Source of the DNA: Centrapalus pauciflorus
Taxonomy: Eukaryota; Streptophyta; Magnoliopsida; Asterales; Asteraceae
Assembly (NCBI GenBank): GCA_020465985.1
Contig: JAANYP010006920.1
Span: 16,605 to 80,604 of the forward strand
Length of the DNA: 64,000 nucleotides
Reading direction: 5' to 3'
Each line of letters starts with the position of its first letter. The first letter of the stretch is position 1. The translations under genes were made by a program, and so were the position numbers. Shown here in pieces: positions 34,417 to 48,095 of the stretch. Below the pieces are notes generated by a model. It did no database searches and was not told the origin of the DNA. It saw only the letters and a program-made list of their open reading frames with translations.

Positions 34417-35801
34417 ATGTATATGTTGTCATCTCATATGTTAATGTATAGGGATCACATATCATTGTGTGGATCACATTATGAACCAAAGATCAAGTCT
34501 AATAATGATCATATGTATGTCCATGATGTTCATAACTAACAAGTCAAATTAAAATCTAAGTCATATACATAAGCTATAGAATGTCATCATCAATAATAGA
34601 ATTATACAAGTCAACTATATAATGTCCATAGAGCTCATGTATATATGAATGTCATATAATGAGGAGGACTATCTAGATCTGAACTGTGTAAAGTCTTATA
34701 AAATGAGTAAAACCTGTAAATATATTGTCAAAGTCCAGCCAAAGCTACAGAAAGTGAGTGAAGTAAATAAAGTCAATTCAAAGTCAAGAAAATCCTACTA
34801 TAAAGTTATCTGAATCCTCAGATAACTCAAGAGGTGAAATAATCCACTTGTGAAAGTCAAAGTCAACTTCAAAGACATAAAATAGTGAACATCTGAGTTG
34901 TAGATTTATCTATATACATGTTTGTCTTTCACTGAGACATATTGTTGTTCTGACTTTAATTGACAATCCGTATATATACTCAAGGTAGAATGTGACTTGT
35001 GCACACCATGGTAAGGTGTTTCTTTGTGAATCATGAGAGCATTTTGATATCATCCATATATTGTTACAATTGTCTTCAGTTATTATTCTTGTGATGTCAT
35101 TGCTATCATTGCTTGTATAACTAGCTTACTACATATCTTGCCCCTTTGATTGATATTCACATTTAGTCTAATAGGTATGTTTGGTCTATTGTTAACCTTG
35201 TTTATGTCAGCTATTCACATGAACTGGTGGTTGTCCACTCCGATGTCTTCCCATGTTGTTATACTGGTAGCTAGCCCAGTATATTGTGGATAGCTTCCAC
35301 TACAGCGTGTGTGTGAAAATTGGCATCATCCTGTTTTTTTATTTCTGTCTTACTAGGTTTGGCTGATAGCGGCAGCCTTACTAAATCACGTTTGTCCTTA
35401 TATACTCCGCTTATTTCATATGTCATGTTAACTATTAAATCTATAAACTCACCAAGACAAGACTTACAGTTGTTAACCTCTTTACAGGAAAAGACAAAGG
35501 AAAAAGTCAAGTTAGTCCAAGTTCTAAGGAATCTGTAAGTTCAAGTTGAAGTGAATAGACCACTACTGAAAATATTGTTTGATACAGATATGAAGACAAT
35601 AATTGTGGTGGTTCAGGTAGCAGTATTGTAGTGTATTGTGGTTATTGTAATAGACTAGTGTTTTGTACATTTTATAACTTTATTTTAAACTTTGTAATAT
35701 AATGTTCCACATTTATTGAAATTAATCTGTTTTAGTTTGTGATTGTTACTGTGTTGCTAGGGATTTAGTCATTCAGACTCCTTCAAAAGATGGGTCTTAA
35801 A
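34126..35801 (+). repeat. gypsy B-family LTR fragment, opposite orientation
   Basis: The end GATGGGTCTTAAA at 35801, followed by a primer-site-like TGGTATCACAAC, is the plus-strand equivalent of the element B LTR end at 22052. CTGGTAGCTAGCCCAGTA near 35263 and GTGTGTGTG with ATCATCCTG near 35310 match the complement of 22560-22650. The LTR start is missing. An (AT)n tract is at 34361-34408 and GGCC/CCAAGG repeats lie at 34175-34225. Confidence 0.65.
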
Positions 35802-35805
35802 GTTT

Positions 35806-35817
35806 TGGTATCACAAC
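35806..35817 (+). other. primer-binding site remnant
   Basis: TGGTATCACAAC, 10 of 12 matches to the initiator-tRNA-Met primer site, placed just after an LTR end. The following AATAGTTTGAGTGAATCA resembles the leader of element B (complement of 22010-22036). It marks 34126-35801 as a former 5' LTR. Confidence 0.7.
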
Positions 35818-35861
35818 AATAGTTTGAGTGAATCAAAGTATTATGTGTAATACTTGATCTC

Positions 35862-37924
35862 AAGCTTAATTTCTTAGTGAGGATGTAGAGTTTTACACTT
35901 TAACAAACATTTATTTACGGGTGCTCTATTGCTACTGCACTGCACTAGGCTCATGCACAGCTCAACGCTCGAAGGGTCTAGACCGGAATAATTGCAATGA
36001 TGCGTGTCTTTGCTCCACTCGCAGTTATTAAACTGTTGTTGCTATTGAGACTTAGATAAGTATATAAAGGAATCCTGGATAATGATAACTCCATACGCAC
36101 ACATCAATAGGTGGGGATCAACCAAGTACCGGGCTAGCAACTAGTAATTGTCATATGACTATCATCAGAACGCTCAACTTTAGCTACTCTCTGTGCTTTC
36201 ATCATATATGTAAATCAACACGTTATAAGCTTAATAGTAACGCAACACTAAGCAATAGTGTTGGTGATAAGCTTATCAATTGAACGACTGTTCAAAAATT
36301 CAGAAGATAATAGAATAGATAGTTTGATGCTCATGCCCAATAATCTTAGTAAATATGATATGAAAAATTATCAATATTCTCAATAAGATCATAAAGCCAA
36401 ATAAAGTCAAGATATGCAATGAAAGTCTCAAACTACATAAAGTGCAGTTAACGTAAAGTCTACAACTCACTGTTACTGGTTTATCTTATTAGTTGTACTG
36501 TGCTTTAGCTCCGCTCTGTTTCTTACAATACGTAGTGGGTTATAACCACTACCTGACTTATATTAGATTTGAAAATAGCTTACTACTAGCTCTGCCTCCA
36601 CTCATGCTCTTTAATACGTCTTTTAGCTCTTTGTGTTGTTCAACCTGTTATTCATGTCATTTATGTTATTTATGAAATTTTATGTCATCTGGTCATTATA
36701 TTTAATGTTCTGTTGTTTATCTTATTGTATTTCATCACATTCATACTTACTTGATCTTATATTCATATATTATAGTTTATACATGCTTAACTAGCCTTAT
36801 TATTGTTCATGTGCTTTACAGTTAATGTTTAATGACTTACATGATATGCACAATCACAACACATCCACCAGCATATGCTACTAGACTTGGTTATGTACTT
36901 ATACACATACAAGCTTATGGCACTTACATGATTATTCATGTTACATTTATAAGTTTCTATGTCTAAGACTTATATGATCAACATTGTCTTTACAGCTTTA
37001 TATACATTTATATTTGTTTATTCAAAGATGGGTATGTTCAAATTTCTATATTATATGGGATGAACATGATCAACAACCACACAATTACTCTTAAACATAA
37101 ACATACTTTGAACACCTTTAATGTAATGAGAGAACACAACACACACATTCGTATAACTTCATACTTAACAGCATACATATATGTTTAGTTTAGGCTTATA
37201 TTTGTTTTAGACATAGAATTATGATAAGCCCAGGACTTGATCTCGGGTTCAAATGCATATGAACACACAACTCATGTTAAACTCTTGAATTACAAGGAAC
37301 CAAATCAAAGGTTAAGCGTCATAGGCCATGAGCCAAGACATAGGCCAAAGAATTTCACTATGTTCGCCACCCCGATACTTAGTCTCGGGGTCAAGGATGT
37401 TACACCCAACACACTCTGTACACACTCTCTGCATAGTCCTTACTGCACACATACACACTGCACACACAACATAAACCCTCTTCACTACCTCGAACCATTT
37501 TGCCTCAAGACTATGTCTCGGGGTTCAAGAGCAACACACACACACACACACTTTCTTAACTAAAATATTGGATCAATGGTGATTAAATGAACAAATGAAT
37601 AGAGGCAAGAACCTGAGCTAAACTAAATACCAAAGGCCAAAGCTGAAGATCACTTATGTGATTCAGCTTCACCCACAATCACCTAAAGTTTAAAACTCGG
37701 GGTCCCCCTTACTTGTTGCTACTTATTACGAGACTAATTCTCTCTTTTAGTAGTCCTGTACCTAGTCCAACTCTCAGACTTAATATCACACAGACCACAC
37801 AACATATACAAGACACCGAGGTTGAGTTTAAGAGAAGAATTTGCTTGCAACACACACCAAGACTTGTAACTCTCAGACTCACACAGTCATATGCATTCAT
37901 GAACTGACTTTTGACATACAAAAC
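35862..37924 (-). repeat. gypsy B-family LTR fragment, minus orientation
   Basis: 35862-36120 is a second copy of 33863-34120 (direct repeat of about 260 bp, 2.0 kb apart). It then continues along 22620-22980 (ATCATCAGAACGCTC, TGTGCTTTCATCAT, AGTGTTGGTGATAAGC). CCGAGAC/GTCTCGG palindromes occur near 37228, 37368 and 37503. It is cut at 37924 by the next LTR. The remainder may be the similar minus-oriented LTR sequence at 49073-51282. Confidence 0.65.
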
Positions 37925-38906
37925 TGTCACACCTCGTTACCTCGGTTGGCAACGAAACATGACGTCGCAGAAGCATAGTCATAATCAAGTGAACGACCAC
38001 TATATGGACGTTTTCAAAAATACATCGATTTAACTTCAAATACGAATATTGTTTTACATGACCAAAATAAAGCGTAATCAGTTCGCAAGTTACAGAGATT
38101 CAAATACATAACCATATGACATTAACAATGTAATTAAATCTCCGAAGGTTTAAAAATTTATGCGACTCCAAAAGTACGAAAGCCTTGAAATACTTCCGAT
38201 GTAGTGCACATGCCTTAATTTCCTGAAAATACACGCTAAAATACGTCAACAAAATTGTTGGTGAGTTCATAGGTTTAGACATAAATATGACTTGTATGGA
38301 CATCAACAGTTGAGTTTGAATTTATAAAATCATAAATTCCATGTTATGTATTACATAAAACCATCATGCAACCGAAACTTAATTATGAGTTTGCCATGTG
38401 CAGTATTCCCATACGTAATACCGTAATGTTAAATATATATATGCACCCCTTAGCAGTTGGTGCGACCAACCTAGGTGGGGAAATTAATCCCGATAGATCT
38501 ATCCATAACATATTCGCGTTTACATAAAAATGTAACTAGCGGTTCATGATCTGACGGCTGATTGAACAACATGTGTAATACATAAAAGAAATGAAATAGT
38601 TTCTATGTCCATATGAAAACGTAGCATGTATTTCAACCCCAAAACATAACAGTGTAATAATAGGGGCTATGAAGACTCACCGAGAGTGCGATGGCAAAAT
38701 ATGAGCGTAAAATGCAAATTTGCGTTCTTTGATGGGTGATGAACCGGATGTGTTTAATCGAGTCCTAAATGATAATAGGGACTTAATAACTCCTAAATAT
38801 GATAATATGTATGTATAAAGGGTTTTATGTCTTAAATCACCCAACATTACAAGTTTATAAATAAAACTCACTTAAACGTCAAGTGTGTGTGTGTGTGTGT
38901 GTGTGT

Positions 38907-38995
<89 letters not shown>

Positions 38996-39593
38996 TTCCA
39001 ACTTTTTGAAGGTTTTTCGGCCTACTTTGAGGCTGTTTTTGACCAAGTTCCAAAACGATTTAGGCTTTGGTCTTCTTAGACATAAAAGTACTATATACAA
39101 ATAATTTTAAAGTCAAGAACGGACATTTTTCGAGGTGTTTAGGTTGGGGAAAAAGCTTGTTAAAAACCCTATGTTGGCCATTTTTGAGATGTCAAACTTT
39201 CGGGTTCCAAAATAATATCTGGGGGTTCTAAACTCCATATTAAATTATGAAAACCTCTAGATTTTTAGTTAAGACATAGATCTAAATTTGGAGACAAGAA
39301 TAAACTCATTTCGTTAAGTTATGAATTAGTTATGATTTTTTTCAAAGTTGACGTAACATTTCTGCCAAAAATCCGGATTTCATAAACTTGAAAGAACTTG
39401 TGATTGTTGTTGTTTATTCAAAAACCACTTGTATAAAAGGTTATAAAACACATTTATATAACTTTTTTTCATAATATTTATACTTATATAATGTGTTCAT
39501 ATTTATATTAACACATTTGAAGAAAACAAACTTAAAATCAAAACTAGTGATTTATAAACTTCAGTTTTTATGAAACTTGTTGTTGTTGGTGAT

Positions 39594-39652
<59 letters not shown>
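37925..39652 (-). repeat. gypsy C-family LTR, inverted arm left of gap
   Basis: Starts TGTCACACCTCGTTACC, the complement of the LTR end GGGTAACGGTGGTGTGACA at 40903. It runs as the complement of the 3' LTR at 46639-49072 (shared complement of CCTAAATCGTTTTGG, AACAGCCTCAAAGTAGGC) until an (AT)n tract meets the gap. Microsatellites: (TG)n 38883-38908, (AT)n 38911-38992 and 39594-39652. No primer site lies outside it, so it is a 3' or solo LTR of a separate minus-strand copy, or a misassembly. Confidence 0.75.
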
Positions 39653-39904
39653 NNNNNNNNNNNNNNNNNNNNNNNNNNNNNNNNNNNNNNNNNNNNNNNN
39701 NNNNNNNNNNNNNNNNNNNNNNNNNNNNNNNNNNNNNNNNNNNNNNNNNNNNNNNNNNNNNNNNNNNNNNNNNNNNNNNNNNNNNNNNNNNNNNNNNNNN
39801 NNNNNNNNNNNNNNNNNNNNNNNNNNNNNNNNNNNNNNNNNNNNNNNNNNNNNNNNNNNNNNNNNNNNNNNNNNNNNNNNNNNNNNNNNNNNNNNNNNNN
39901 NNNN
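39653..39904. other. assembly gap (252 N)
   Basis: Undetermined bases between an (AT)n tract and a C-rich junction. Open frames drawn across it are artefacts. The true length is unknown. Confidence 1.
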
Positions 39905-40903
39905 CCGCCCCGCCCCCCCACTTCCTTGGACGTTTTAAGTGAGTTTATTATAAGTTGTAAATGTTGGGTGATTTAGACATAAAAACCCTTTATCATATAC
40001 ATATTATCATACATGGAAAGTTATTAAGTCCCTTATATCATTCTAAGGTCTTGGTTAAATCACATCGGACCATCACCCATCAATCTACGCTAACTTGCCA
40101 TTTTACGGCAAACATTTTGCCATCACACGCTCGGTGAGTCCTCATAGCCCCTATTTCACACTGTTATGTTTGGGGTTGACTTACATGCTACGTTTTCATA
40201 TGGACACGGAAACAACTTCAATTTCTATTTGTATTACACCCATGTGTTCCATCGTCCTCAAATCATGAACCGTTAATTGCATTACATTGTAAGCGCGACT
40301 CATATGTGGGACTAGATCTATCGTGGTCATGTCCCCCATCGGGTTAGTTCTTAATTCGGCTAACGGGCGGGAGCATATATATTTTCAAACATCACCGTAT
40401 TAGTATATGGGAAATACTGCACAGGGAAAAAACTCATTTAATTAAGCTTCGATGCATGATGGTTTCATATGTAATACATATACAAGGAATTTCATGATTT
40501 TACTAAATTCAAACTCAATTGTTTTGTCCATACACGTCGATTACGTGAAACCTATGAGCTCACCAACAATTTTGTTGACGTATTTTAGCGTTGTTTTTCA
40601 GGAAATTAAGGCAATGTGTCTCGCCATCGGAACATATTTCAGCTTCCGTACTTTGGAGTCGCATGCCTTTTCAACAACCATCGGGGACTTTATTGATTAT
40701 TGATTAATTTAATTATGATTTAAGTCTCTGTATACTTGCGAACTTACTTACACCTTATGTTGATTAGTAAAACATTTTCTATATTTCAACTTATATTGAT
40801 GTACTTTTTAAAACACGTCCATATAGTGGCGTTCATTATGATTATGTTCGCCGCTCCGCGACGTTCACGCTCGGTTGCCAACCGGGGTAACGGTGGTGTG
40901 ACA
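39905..40903 (+). repeat. 5' LTR of gypsy element C, 3' portion only
   Basis: Matches the last kilobase of the LTR at 46639-49072 (TTGGGGTTGA, TGGACACGGAAACAACTTCA, CTCACCAACAATTTTGTTGACG) and ends GTGTGACA just before a primer site. The first part is lost in the gap. Confidence 0.8.
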
Positions 40904-40905
40904 GA

Positions 40906-40917
40906 TGGTCTCAGAGC
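40906..40917 (+). other. primer-binding site of gypsy element C
   Basis: TGGTCTCAGAGC, 11 of 12 matches to the initiator-tRNA-Met primer site, two bases after the LTR end. Confidence 0.9.
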
Positions 40918-41041
40918 ATCGTTATAGTGACACTGGTTGCATTAGTACCTAGACTATACTCACTTAAGTTTTACTTAATTTTGAAATAGTTTGTGGAACT
41001 AAACTAAAGATATAAAGGGACCTTGATAGAAGGAAGAAACA

Positions 41042-44000
41042 ATGTCAAACCCAAGTTTATCCTTTTGTAGGAGCCGGAGAGGAGCATACCCTTCCACAGC
41101 GCGATCCAACCCGGAGTGTTTACTGAGGAGGGACCACAACAGAGGCGGAGACCCAGGGAAGACGAGGAACCATGGTGAAGAGTCAGACGAGGAGAGGAAC
41201 CCTGTGGACGAAGACAAAGTCCAGCCTGCGGGTGGGAGACCATCAGGAGAGGACACACCATCCCCAGTGGCCCACCTATCATCCCATATCCCACCCACTT
41301 GTACCATTTCACTCAAACTGGATCCTCGGATGCAGTTTCACGGCCCGCAAAAGCAGTTTTCACTGCCGAGGGCGGAAGTCTACCCGCGTACGGCTCCCCC
41401 GACCCAGTCCACCACCACAAACAACACAGGCCAACCGCCCGAAGATGGGGCTGGATGCCCGAGACCCTTCCAAGAATGAGCGGCCGAGGAGCGGAATCCC
41501 CGCCAGTTTAGAGCATCCTCGAAGGACCAGTCCTCTCGAAACCCACCCCCCACGCACCCCCAAGTAACCCGCCGACAAGACCATACCCACCTTGTAGCCG
41601 GTTTCTAGGCAGACCTATAAAGTGCGTGCTTGTTGCCTTAACCAAGATCGTTGAGACGATGACCGCCGTTTAGAGCGGGAGGAGTTACAAAACTCAACCT
41701 ATATGGGCTAACCAGCACCCCTCTCCCATCCCAACAGGCCGGACTAGATGAGCTTCGGCACATTTAGCGATGAGCGAGGCCCGAGAGAGGAGCATGACAC
41801 ACTCCTCGCCCTCAAAGTGTATCGAAACGAGGAGAGACCCCCGATCACTCCCACACCCTTGTACCTCATCCTCATCTTTGTTAATGTTAGGAAATTATAT
41901 GTAATAGTGTAGGACTAAAAATTTTCGGTAATAACCCGCCCCAATGTAAGCAAATTTGAATGACTAATGAAAATTTCCAAGTTATTTCCTGATCTGTGTT
42001 TGATGATTATAGAATTGCCTAGAAAAATGTAATTATTTAAGACTCCACTTCTATTCACTATTGCTCTTTTCTTTAAACTTTAGATAATGCCGCCTAAAGA
42101 CAGCTATGAAACACCGCCCTGCTACTCAAACAACTGGTCGCACAACGAGTGGCAGCGCTATAGACCACCTATGGACAAACACACGGAAACCGCACCGCAA
42201 ACGGACGAGGAGGTGGCTATTCGCACCCGAGAGGATCTGATTCAACCCCAGAGGGTGTGTGGAATCAAATGGATTTTAAGCTTGTACGCCTCGATACTTC
42301 TACGGAAGCAGAGGTGTTGTCGGGCTAGTTCTTGATTCGGAGAAACTGGACTCTGTGTTGCGTCAGTGGTTGCAGCCAAGATGAGAATGTCAAGTTCGCC
42401 ACCCACCACTTTTCAAGATGGCCGCCTTGGACTGTGTGGCAATTCCAGCCAGTATGGGGCATTGATACATTTACCAACTCGCTTGACCGAGTTGTTATAG
42501 CAAATGCTGACATACGAGTATTGCCCGGAAAATGAGCTTTAAACATTAAGTCAGGAGTTCTGGATTCTGGCTATGAAAGGAACGGATGTAGCAGGGTACC
42601 CAATCGTTTCCATGAACTGAGTCTGCTATGCCCTCCAGATGGTCACTCCGAAATAACAAGCGTATTGAGCCTACATTTTGGGACTCGCCCCCAAAATCTC
42701 AAGGAAATGTTACCCGCATCCAACCACAACACTACTATCCACGGCGCCATTCGAATGGCGAATAATTTGATGGACCAAGTGGCCCGAAGGAACGAGGCCC
42801 CAAAGCTCGGGAGGGAAAAGACGGAAAGTGGGAAGATAGATCAGGGAAAGGTTCGGGTGGTTAACAGACCAACAAGGCCTGAAAATCTAAAGCCTTGTTG
42901 CAGGAACTCTGGAGTCTGGAAGGGTTATCTCGGCACTCAAACCATGGTGTACCCAATCGCACCCTTACCATCATGTAGTCCCTGCCCAACCCCTGGGGAA
43001 GTTTTAAGAAGCTTTGGTGACCTGACCCAAGACGTAGGTTCTAACGCACCGGAGGCAACAAGTGGCACACAAATGGAAGCTTGCTTCGAATATTGGAATA
43101 TGGGCATTCACAGAAGGGATTGCCCCCAAGAACAAGGAACAATGTGGAAACTCACAGGAAGAGGCCTTTGTATTGGAGCATGGGCGACGGCTGTCAGGAT
43201 CCCAAGTGACGGGGTTACATTTCTTCTTAATGATAGTCATGCTTATGTTGCTATTTTGATAACTGGTGGCTGATAGCAAGTCTTATATCTGCTAAGTTTA
43301 GTGTACAACTGACCTGCCACTCTTTCCCCCCATTAGGAAATGCTATGCCTGAGTGAAGTAGCGGACGGACAGAGGTGAAGCGCAAGTAGTTTAAGATTAG
43401 GACGTGCCACACTAAAATGGGCAGAGCTCATCGCCGTAAGAGATAAATTGATGCCTATTGAAATCGAAGTGTTCGAGGGTGACGTTATCGGCTATGGATT
43501 GGGTTCTCAGACAACCATGTCCGAAATCATTGAAATATGGTCGAAGACGAATTGAAACTACACTGAAACAAAGAAAGGCTCTCACCGTCCAAGGAGAACG
43601 AACAATCGCCAGTTGAACGTCATCTCTGGGTCAAGAACGTGAAACTGCCTTCGAGAGGTTGTCAAGCAGTGTTAGGTTTCAGCTAGTGGAAAAGGACCGG
43701 AGGAGACGCGACCGAAGATATCCCAGAGTCGTGACCTACTCCAAAAGTTCGTGCCTAAAGAACTTGCCTGGGACTTCCACCCAACTAGGCAAGTCGAATT
43801 TCAGATTGACTGGGTTGCCTTGGAGTCTGCACCTGTCGCACGATGCACTCACACCGAGTTCGGCACCGTCAAGATATGACAAGCATCTCCAATCAGTTGC
43901 CAAGCATGTGGAAAAGGGATTCCATCCGACCCAAGTTCCTCACCTTGGGTGAGCTCCGGTCTTATTTGTCCGAAGAAGAGGACGGATTCCTTTAGGGCAG

Positions 44001-46625
44001 GTGGCATCGATTATCGAGAGCTGAACAAAAAAACATACGTCAATAAACTGATACCCTCGCCCAGAAGTCGTACGACTTATTCAACTTCAACTCCAAGGAT
44101 CTAGTTTTTACTCTAAGATTGACTCGTCGATCCTGTTTCCTCAAGTGAAGGTTCGGGAAGAACCCTTGTATACCCAAGGACAGCGTTCAACGATACTCTT
44201 ATGGACATTACGACTTTAGGGGTGATTGCCATTCAGTTGACCAACGCGCCAGCGTGTATTCATGGACCTTATGAATCGATGTGTGTAAACCGTATTTGGA
44301 ACAAATTTGTAATAGTGTTAATAGACATTATCCTTATCTACTCCAGAAATAAGGAGGAGCATGAGCAGCATCTGAGTTGATTTTGGAGCTTCTAGAGATG
44401 GAACAGAGGGAACAATTGTACGCCAAAATTCTCTAAGTTGTATTTTTGCTACGAGAAGTCAAATTCCTAGGACATGTGATCAATAGCCAAGGGTTCAAGT
44501 AGACCCATACAACGAGGGCCATTAAAACTGGGAAACTCCTAGGACTCCCAACTGAAATCCGTCAGTTCTTAGGTCTTGCCGGTTATTATAGACGATCATA
44601 GAACCTTCTCGAAGATAGCTGGGTTTTTTTAACGGATTGACTCGAAAGGACATAAAGTACAACTGAGTGGAAGATCATGAACGGCATTCCGACTATTGAA
44701 GCAAAGATTGTGTAGTGCACCTATTCTGTCCCTACCGGAAGGAACAGAGATTTTGCTGTTTACTGCGATGCTTCCACACAAGGATGGGTTGTTGTGTTAA
44801 TGCAAAGGAGACAAGGTTTTATCGCTTATGCGTCGCGCCAACTTAAAGTTCACGAGGTGGTAAACTACCTCGACTCACGCCTTGGAGCTGTTGGTTGTTT
44901 GCTCTCAAAATTGGGGCTACACCTTTACGTGAAACTAGGCACGATGTTTAAGACCATTAGAGTCTTTGCATATTCTGACATCGAGAAAGAGTTAAATATG
45001 ACGGGCAACGTGGCTGGGTTGAGCTGCTTAGCGATTATGTCGTGGGAGATCCGTTATCCAACCGCGGGAGGCCAAAATGCTAGTCGATGCTTTAAGTGGA
45101 GGAACGGGTTAAACCTTAAGGGTACGAGCTTTGTTGTCTGACTGGTACAGTCAACCTAAACTGCTCAAGTTTGGCATGCAAAGAGGAAGCAGTCAAGGAG
45201 GGAATCTGTTGGTGAGCATAGAGGAATGGATAAGCAGTTTGAAATCAAGTCAGATGGATGTCAGTACTTCATGGGTAGATTTGGCTACCCAAATTCGGAG
45301 GATTGAGGAAGCTGGTCATGGATGAAGGGCATAAAACACAGTATGCTATTAACTCAGGGTCAAATAAGATGTTCACGACTTGAAGGGGGATGTACTGGTG
45401 CCAAACATGAGGCCGACATTGCTACATATTTCAGCAAGTGCCTAACGTGTTTGAAAGTTAAGGCTGAGCACCAGAAAACCATCAGGACTGTTGTTCACCA
45501 CAAAATACCCCCAGTGGAAGTGAGGAGAATATCACCATGGACTAGTTCATCAGCCAATTTGCAAGACTTCGGAGTTATGACACCATTTAGGTGATTATGG
45601 ATCGACTTACAAAGACGGCACAACTTCTTTGCCATCAAGGGACACTGATAAGATGGCTAAGTTAACACGGATCTCATCCTAAGAAGTTCGTCTCAAGGCA
45701 TGGAGTACCTGTATCAATTATATCAGATAGGGACAGCCGGTTCCCATCAAGATTTTGGCAAGTCATCGCAAGATGGAGTTGGGTACACGCCTACATGAGC
45801 ACCACCTCTACCGCAGACGGATGGTCAGAGTGAAGAAGCGATTCGCCTGGAAGACATGCTAAGGGCATGTTGTTATCGACTTTGGCAAAAGTTGGGACAT
45901 GCCCCTTCATTAGTTGAGTTTTTCTCTAAAACACACAGCTATCACTCGAGTATTAAGGACTGCTCCATTCGAGGCATTTATGGCGCGAAAGTGTCGGTCA
46001 CCCACTTTGTTGGGCCTGGAGTCGGAGGATAGCCAGATCATGGACCGAGTCATCCCAGGAAACTACAGCAAAGTATCCAGATTCCAGAACCGATTAAAGG
46101 TCGCACGGGATCGACAGAAAGCTATGCAGATGTTCGACGGAAGGATTTGGAATTTTAAGGGGAGATTCAGTAATGTTGAAGTCTCGCCTTGGAAAGTGTG
46201 AATCCGTTTTAGGAAACGAGGAAAACTCAATCCTCGTATATCGGACCATTCAAGATCCACAAAATAATGGCCCGGTAGCCTACCGACTCGATCTGCCTCC
46301 AGAGCTGTAATGTTCATAATACCTTCCACGTTATCCAACCTTAAGAAGTGCCTAGCTTATGAAACACTCGTTTATACCCATGAACGAGCTGGAGCTAGAG
46401 ATAAGTTGAACTTCATTGAACAAACCCGTGGAAATAATGGACCGAGAAGTCAAGAAACTAAAGACAGCGGATCCCGATAATAAAAAGTCAGATGGAACTC
46501 TAAGAGAGGTCCTGAGTTTACATGGGAACGCGAAGATCAGTCCCCCGACAAAATACCCTCATCTATTCTCAAATACTCAAGCAATAGGGAAAAAAGAGCT
46601 AATTTCGGGACGAAATTCCCTTTAA
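41042..46625 (+). pseudogene. Ty3/gypsy chromovirus gag-pol (element C), broken by many indels
   Basis: Domain order can be followed only in fragments across three frames. Gag: MPPKDSYET at 42087, NVKFATHHF near 42377, AIRMANNLMDQ near 42747. Degenerate zinc knuckle: ACFEYWNMGIHRRDC near 43078. Protease region follows without a recognisable active site. RT: DYRELN-like near 44010, TNAPA near 44240, GHVIN near 44472, GLAGYYRR near 44573. RNase H: YCDAST near 44762, YASRQLKVHE near 44825. Integrase: CLTCLKVKAEHQK near 45440, SDRDS near 45725, TDGQ near 45818. Chromodomain-like tail: REVKKLK near 46444, YPHLFSNT near 46555. Frames change every 50-150 bases and indels outnumber obvious stop mutations. 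The type differs from elements A and A2 and is nearer to D. It cannot be coding as written. Confidence 0.85.
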
Positions 46626-46638
46626 CCAGGGGGGACGT
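46625..46638 (+). other. polypurine tract of gypsy element C
   Basis: ACCAGGGGGGACGT directly before the 3' LTR, a typical chromovirus polypurine tract. Confidence 0.85.
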
Positions 46639-48014
46639 TGTAAAATCCGGCACTAAACAGGTTAGCCAATTTTAACCTAATCAGTGGTCATTAACCATTC
46701 AATCAAAGTGCTTCAATGTTCATAAGGAAATTCAACTCAATTCGAAATCAAATTCACGGTGCGTATGAATTCGGGAAATCAATTAATTCCGATTGGTTTA
46801 CGATATGAGGATTAATTCAGTAAGTACTAAATAATCTTGATTAGTGACACTAATCATACACTAATACAATTACTTAACATTAATTATGCAAGGCTAAAAC
46901 AATTCATTAAAACAATGCATCCAAAAGTATTTATGATTACCAGAAAAGGGAAAATACAAGAATACATTTCTAATAATTTTATACAAAAAAAATGAAATAC
47001 ATGTGAATATACATGTATATGGCCGGCCCTATAGGGTGTGGTACAACATAGAGTTTGACTTCAAATATTTTATACAAAAATCATTCTACTTTAAACACCA
47101 TCATTTTGTTTAAAAGTGCACACACGTCCTACCTTCATGCTTTTCCCATTTCACCATCTTTTTCAAGATTCAAATTTCTCTATAAATAGAGAGCTTCCCT
47201 TTCTTTTATTTCACCACCAAAAATCTTCTTCCTCCCTCTCTTGAAACCGGCCAAGCAAACACACACACACCACACACAAATTTTCTTTCAAGTGTTCTTC
47301 ATTTCAAGTGCTTTGAGTGCAAATCTTGCAAGAGTTTCAACTCCTCCTCCCAATTCCTACTCTAAATACGTCAAAGTAAGTAAATACTAACTTATTTCAT
47401 CATACTTTATGTTTATATAAGTCTTGCCACAATATATATAAACCCCACAACAATAAGTTTCATAAAAACTCACGTTATAAATCTAGTTTTGTTTTTAAGT
47501 TGTTTTCTTCAAATGTGTTTAATATATAAACACATCATGAACAGTATAAATATTTGAAAAACAAGTGATATGTATATGTTTTTATAACTTTTATATATGT
47601 TAGTCTTGAATAAACAACAAGAATCACTAGTTATTTCAAGTTTTTGAACACTGAATTCGGCAGAACAGTTGAATCTACTTTGAACATAACATAAAACTTA
47701 ACAAAAATAGTTGTCTTGTCTCAAAAGTTATCTATGTCTTAACTAAAACTATGGCGTTTTCATATTTCTTAGGAGTTTAGAACCCCCAATATTATTTGGG
47801 AACCCGAAGTTGACAGCTCAAAAATGACCCCCCCACATAGGGTTTTCAAACAAGATTTTTCCCTAACCTAAATATCTCGCAAATGGTCATTCTTGGCTTT
47901 TAAATTCTTGTATATACTAGTTTAGTGTCCAAGAAAACCAAAGCCTAAATCGTTTTGGGAGCTTGGTCAAAAACAGCCTCAAAGTAGGCTGAAAACCTTC
48001 GGAAACTCGGAGGA

Positions 48015-48095
<81 letters not shown>

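Noticed and set aside
37397..37406. GGATGTTACA as an LTR terminus
   Set aside because: It matches a gypsy LTR end, but motif-bearing LTR sequence continues on both sides and no flanking duplication is seen.
41042..41590. Overlapping frames on both strands that look like separate small genes
   Set aside because: They lie in the gag leader of gypsy C and are fragments or shadows of its broken frame.
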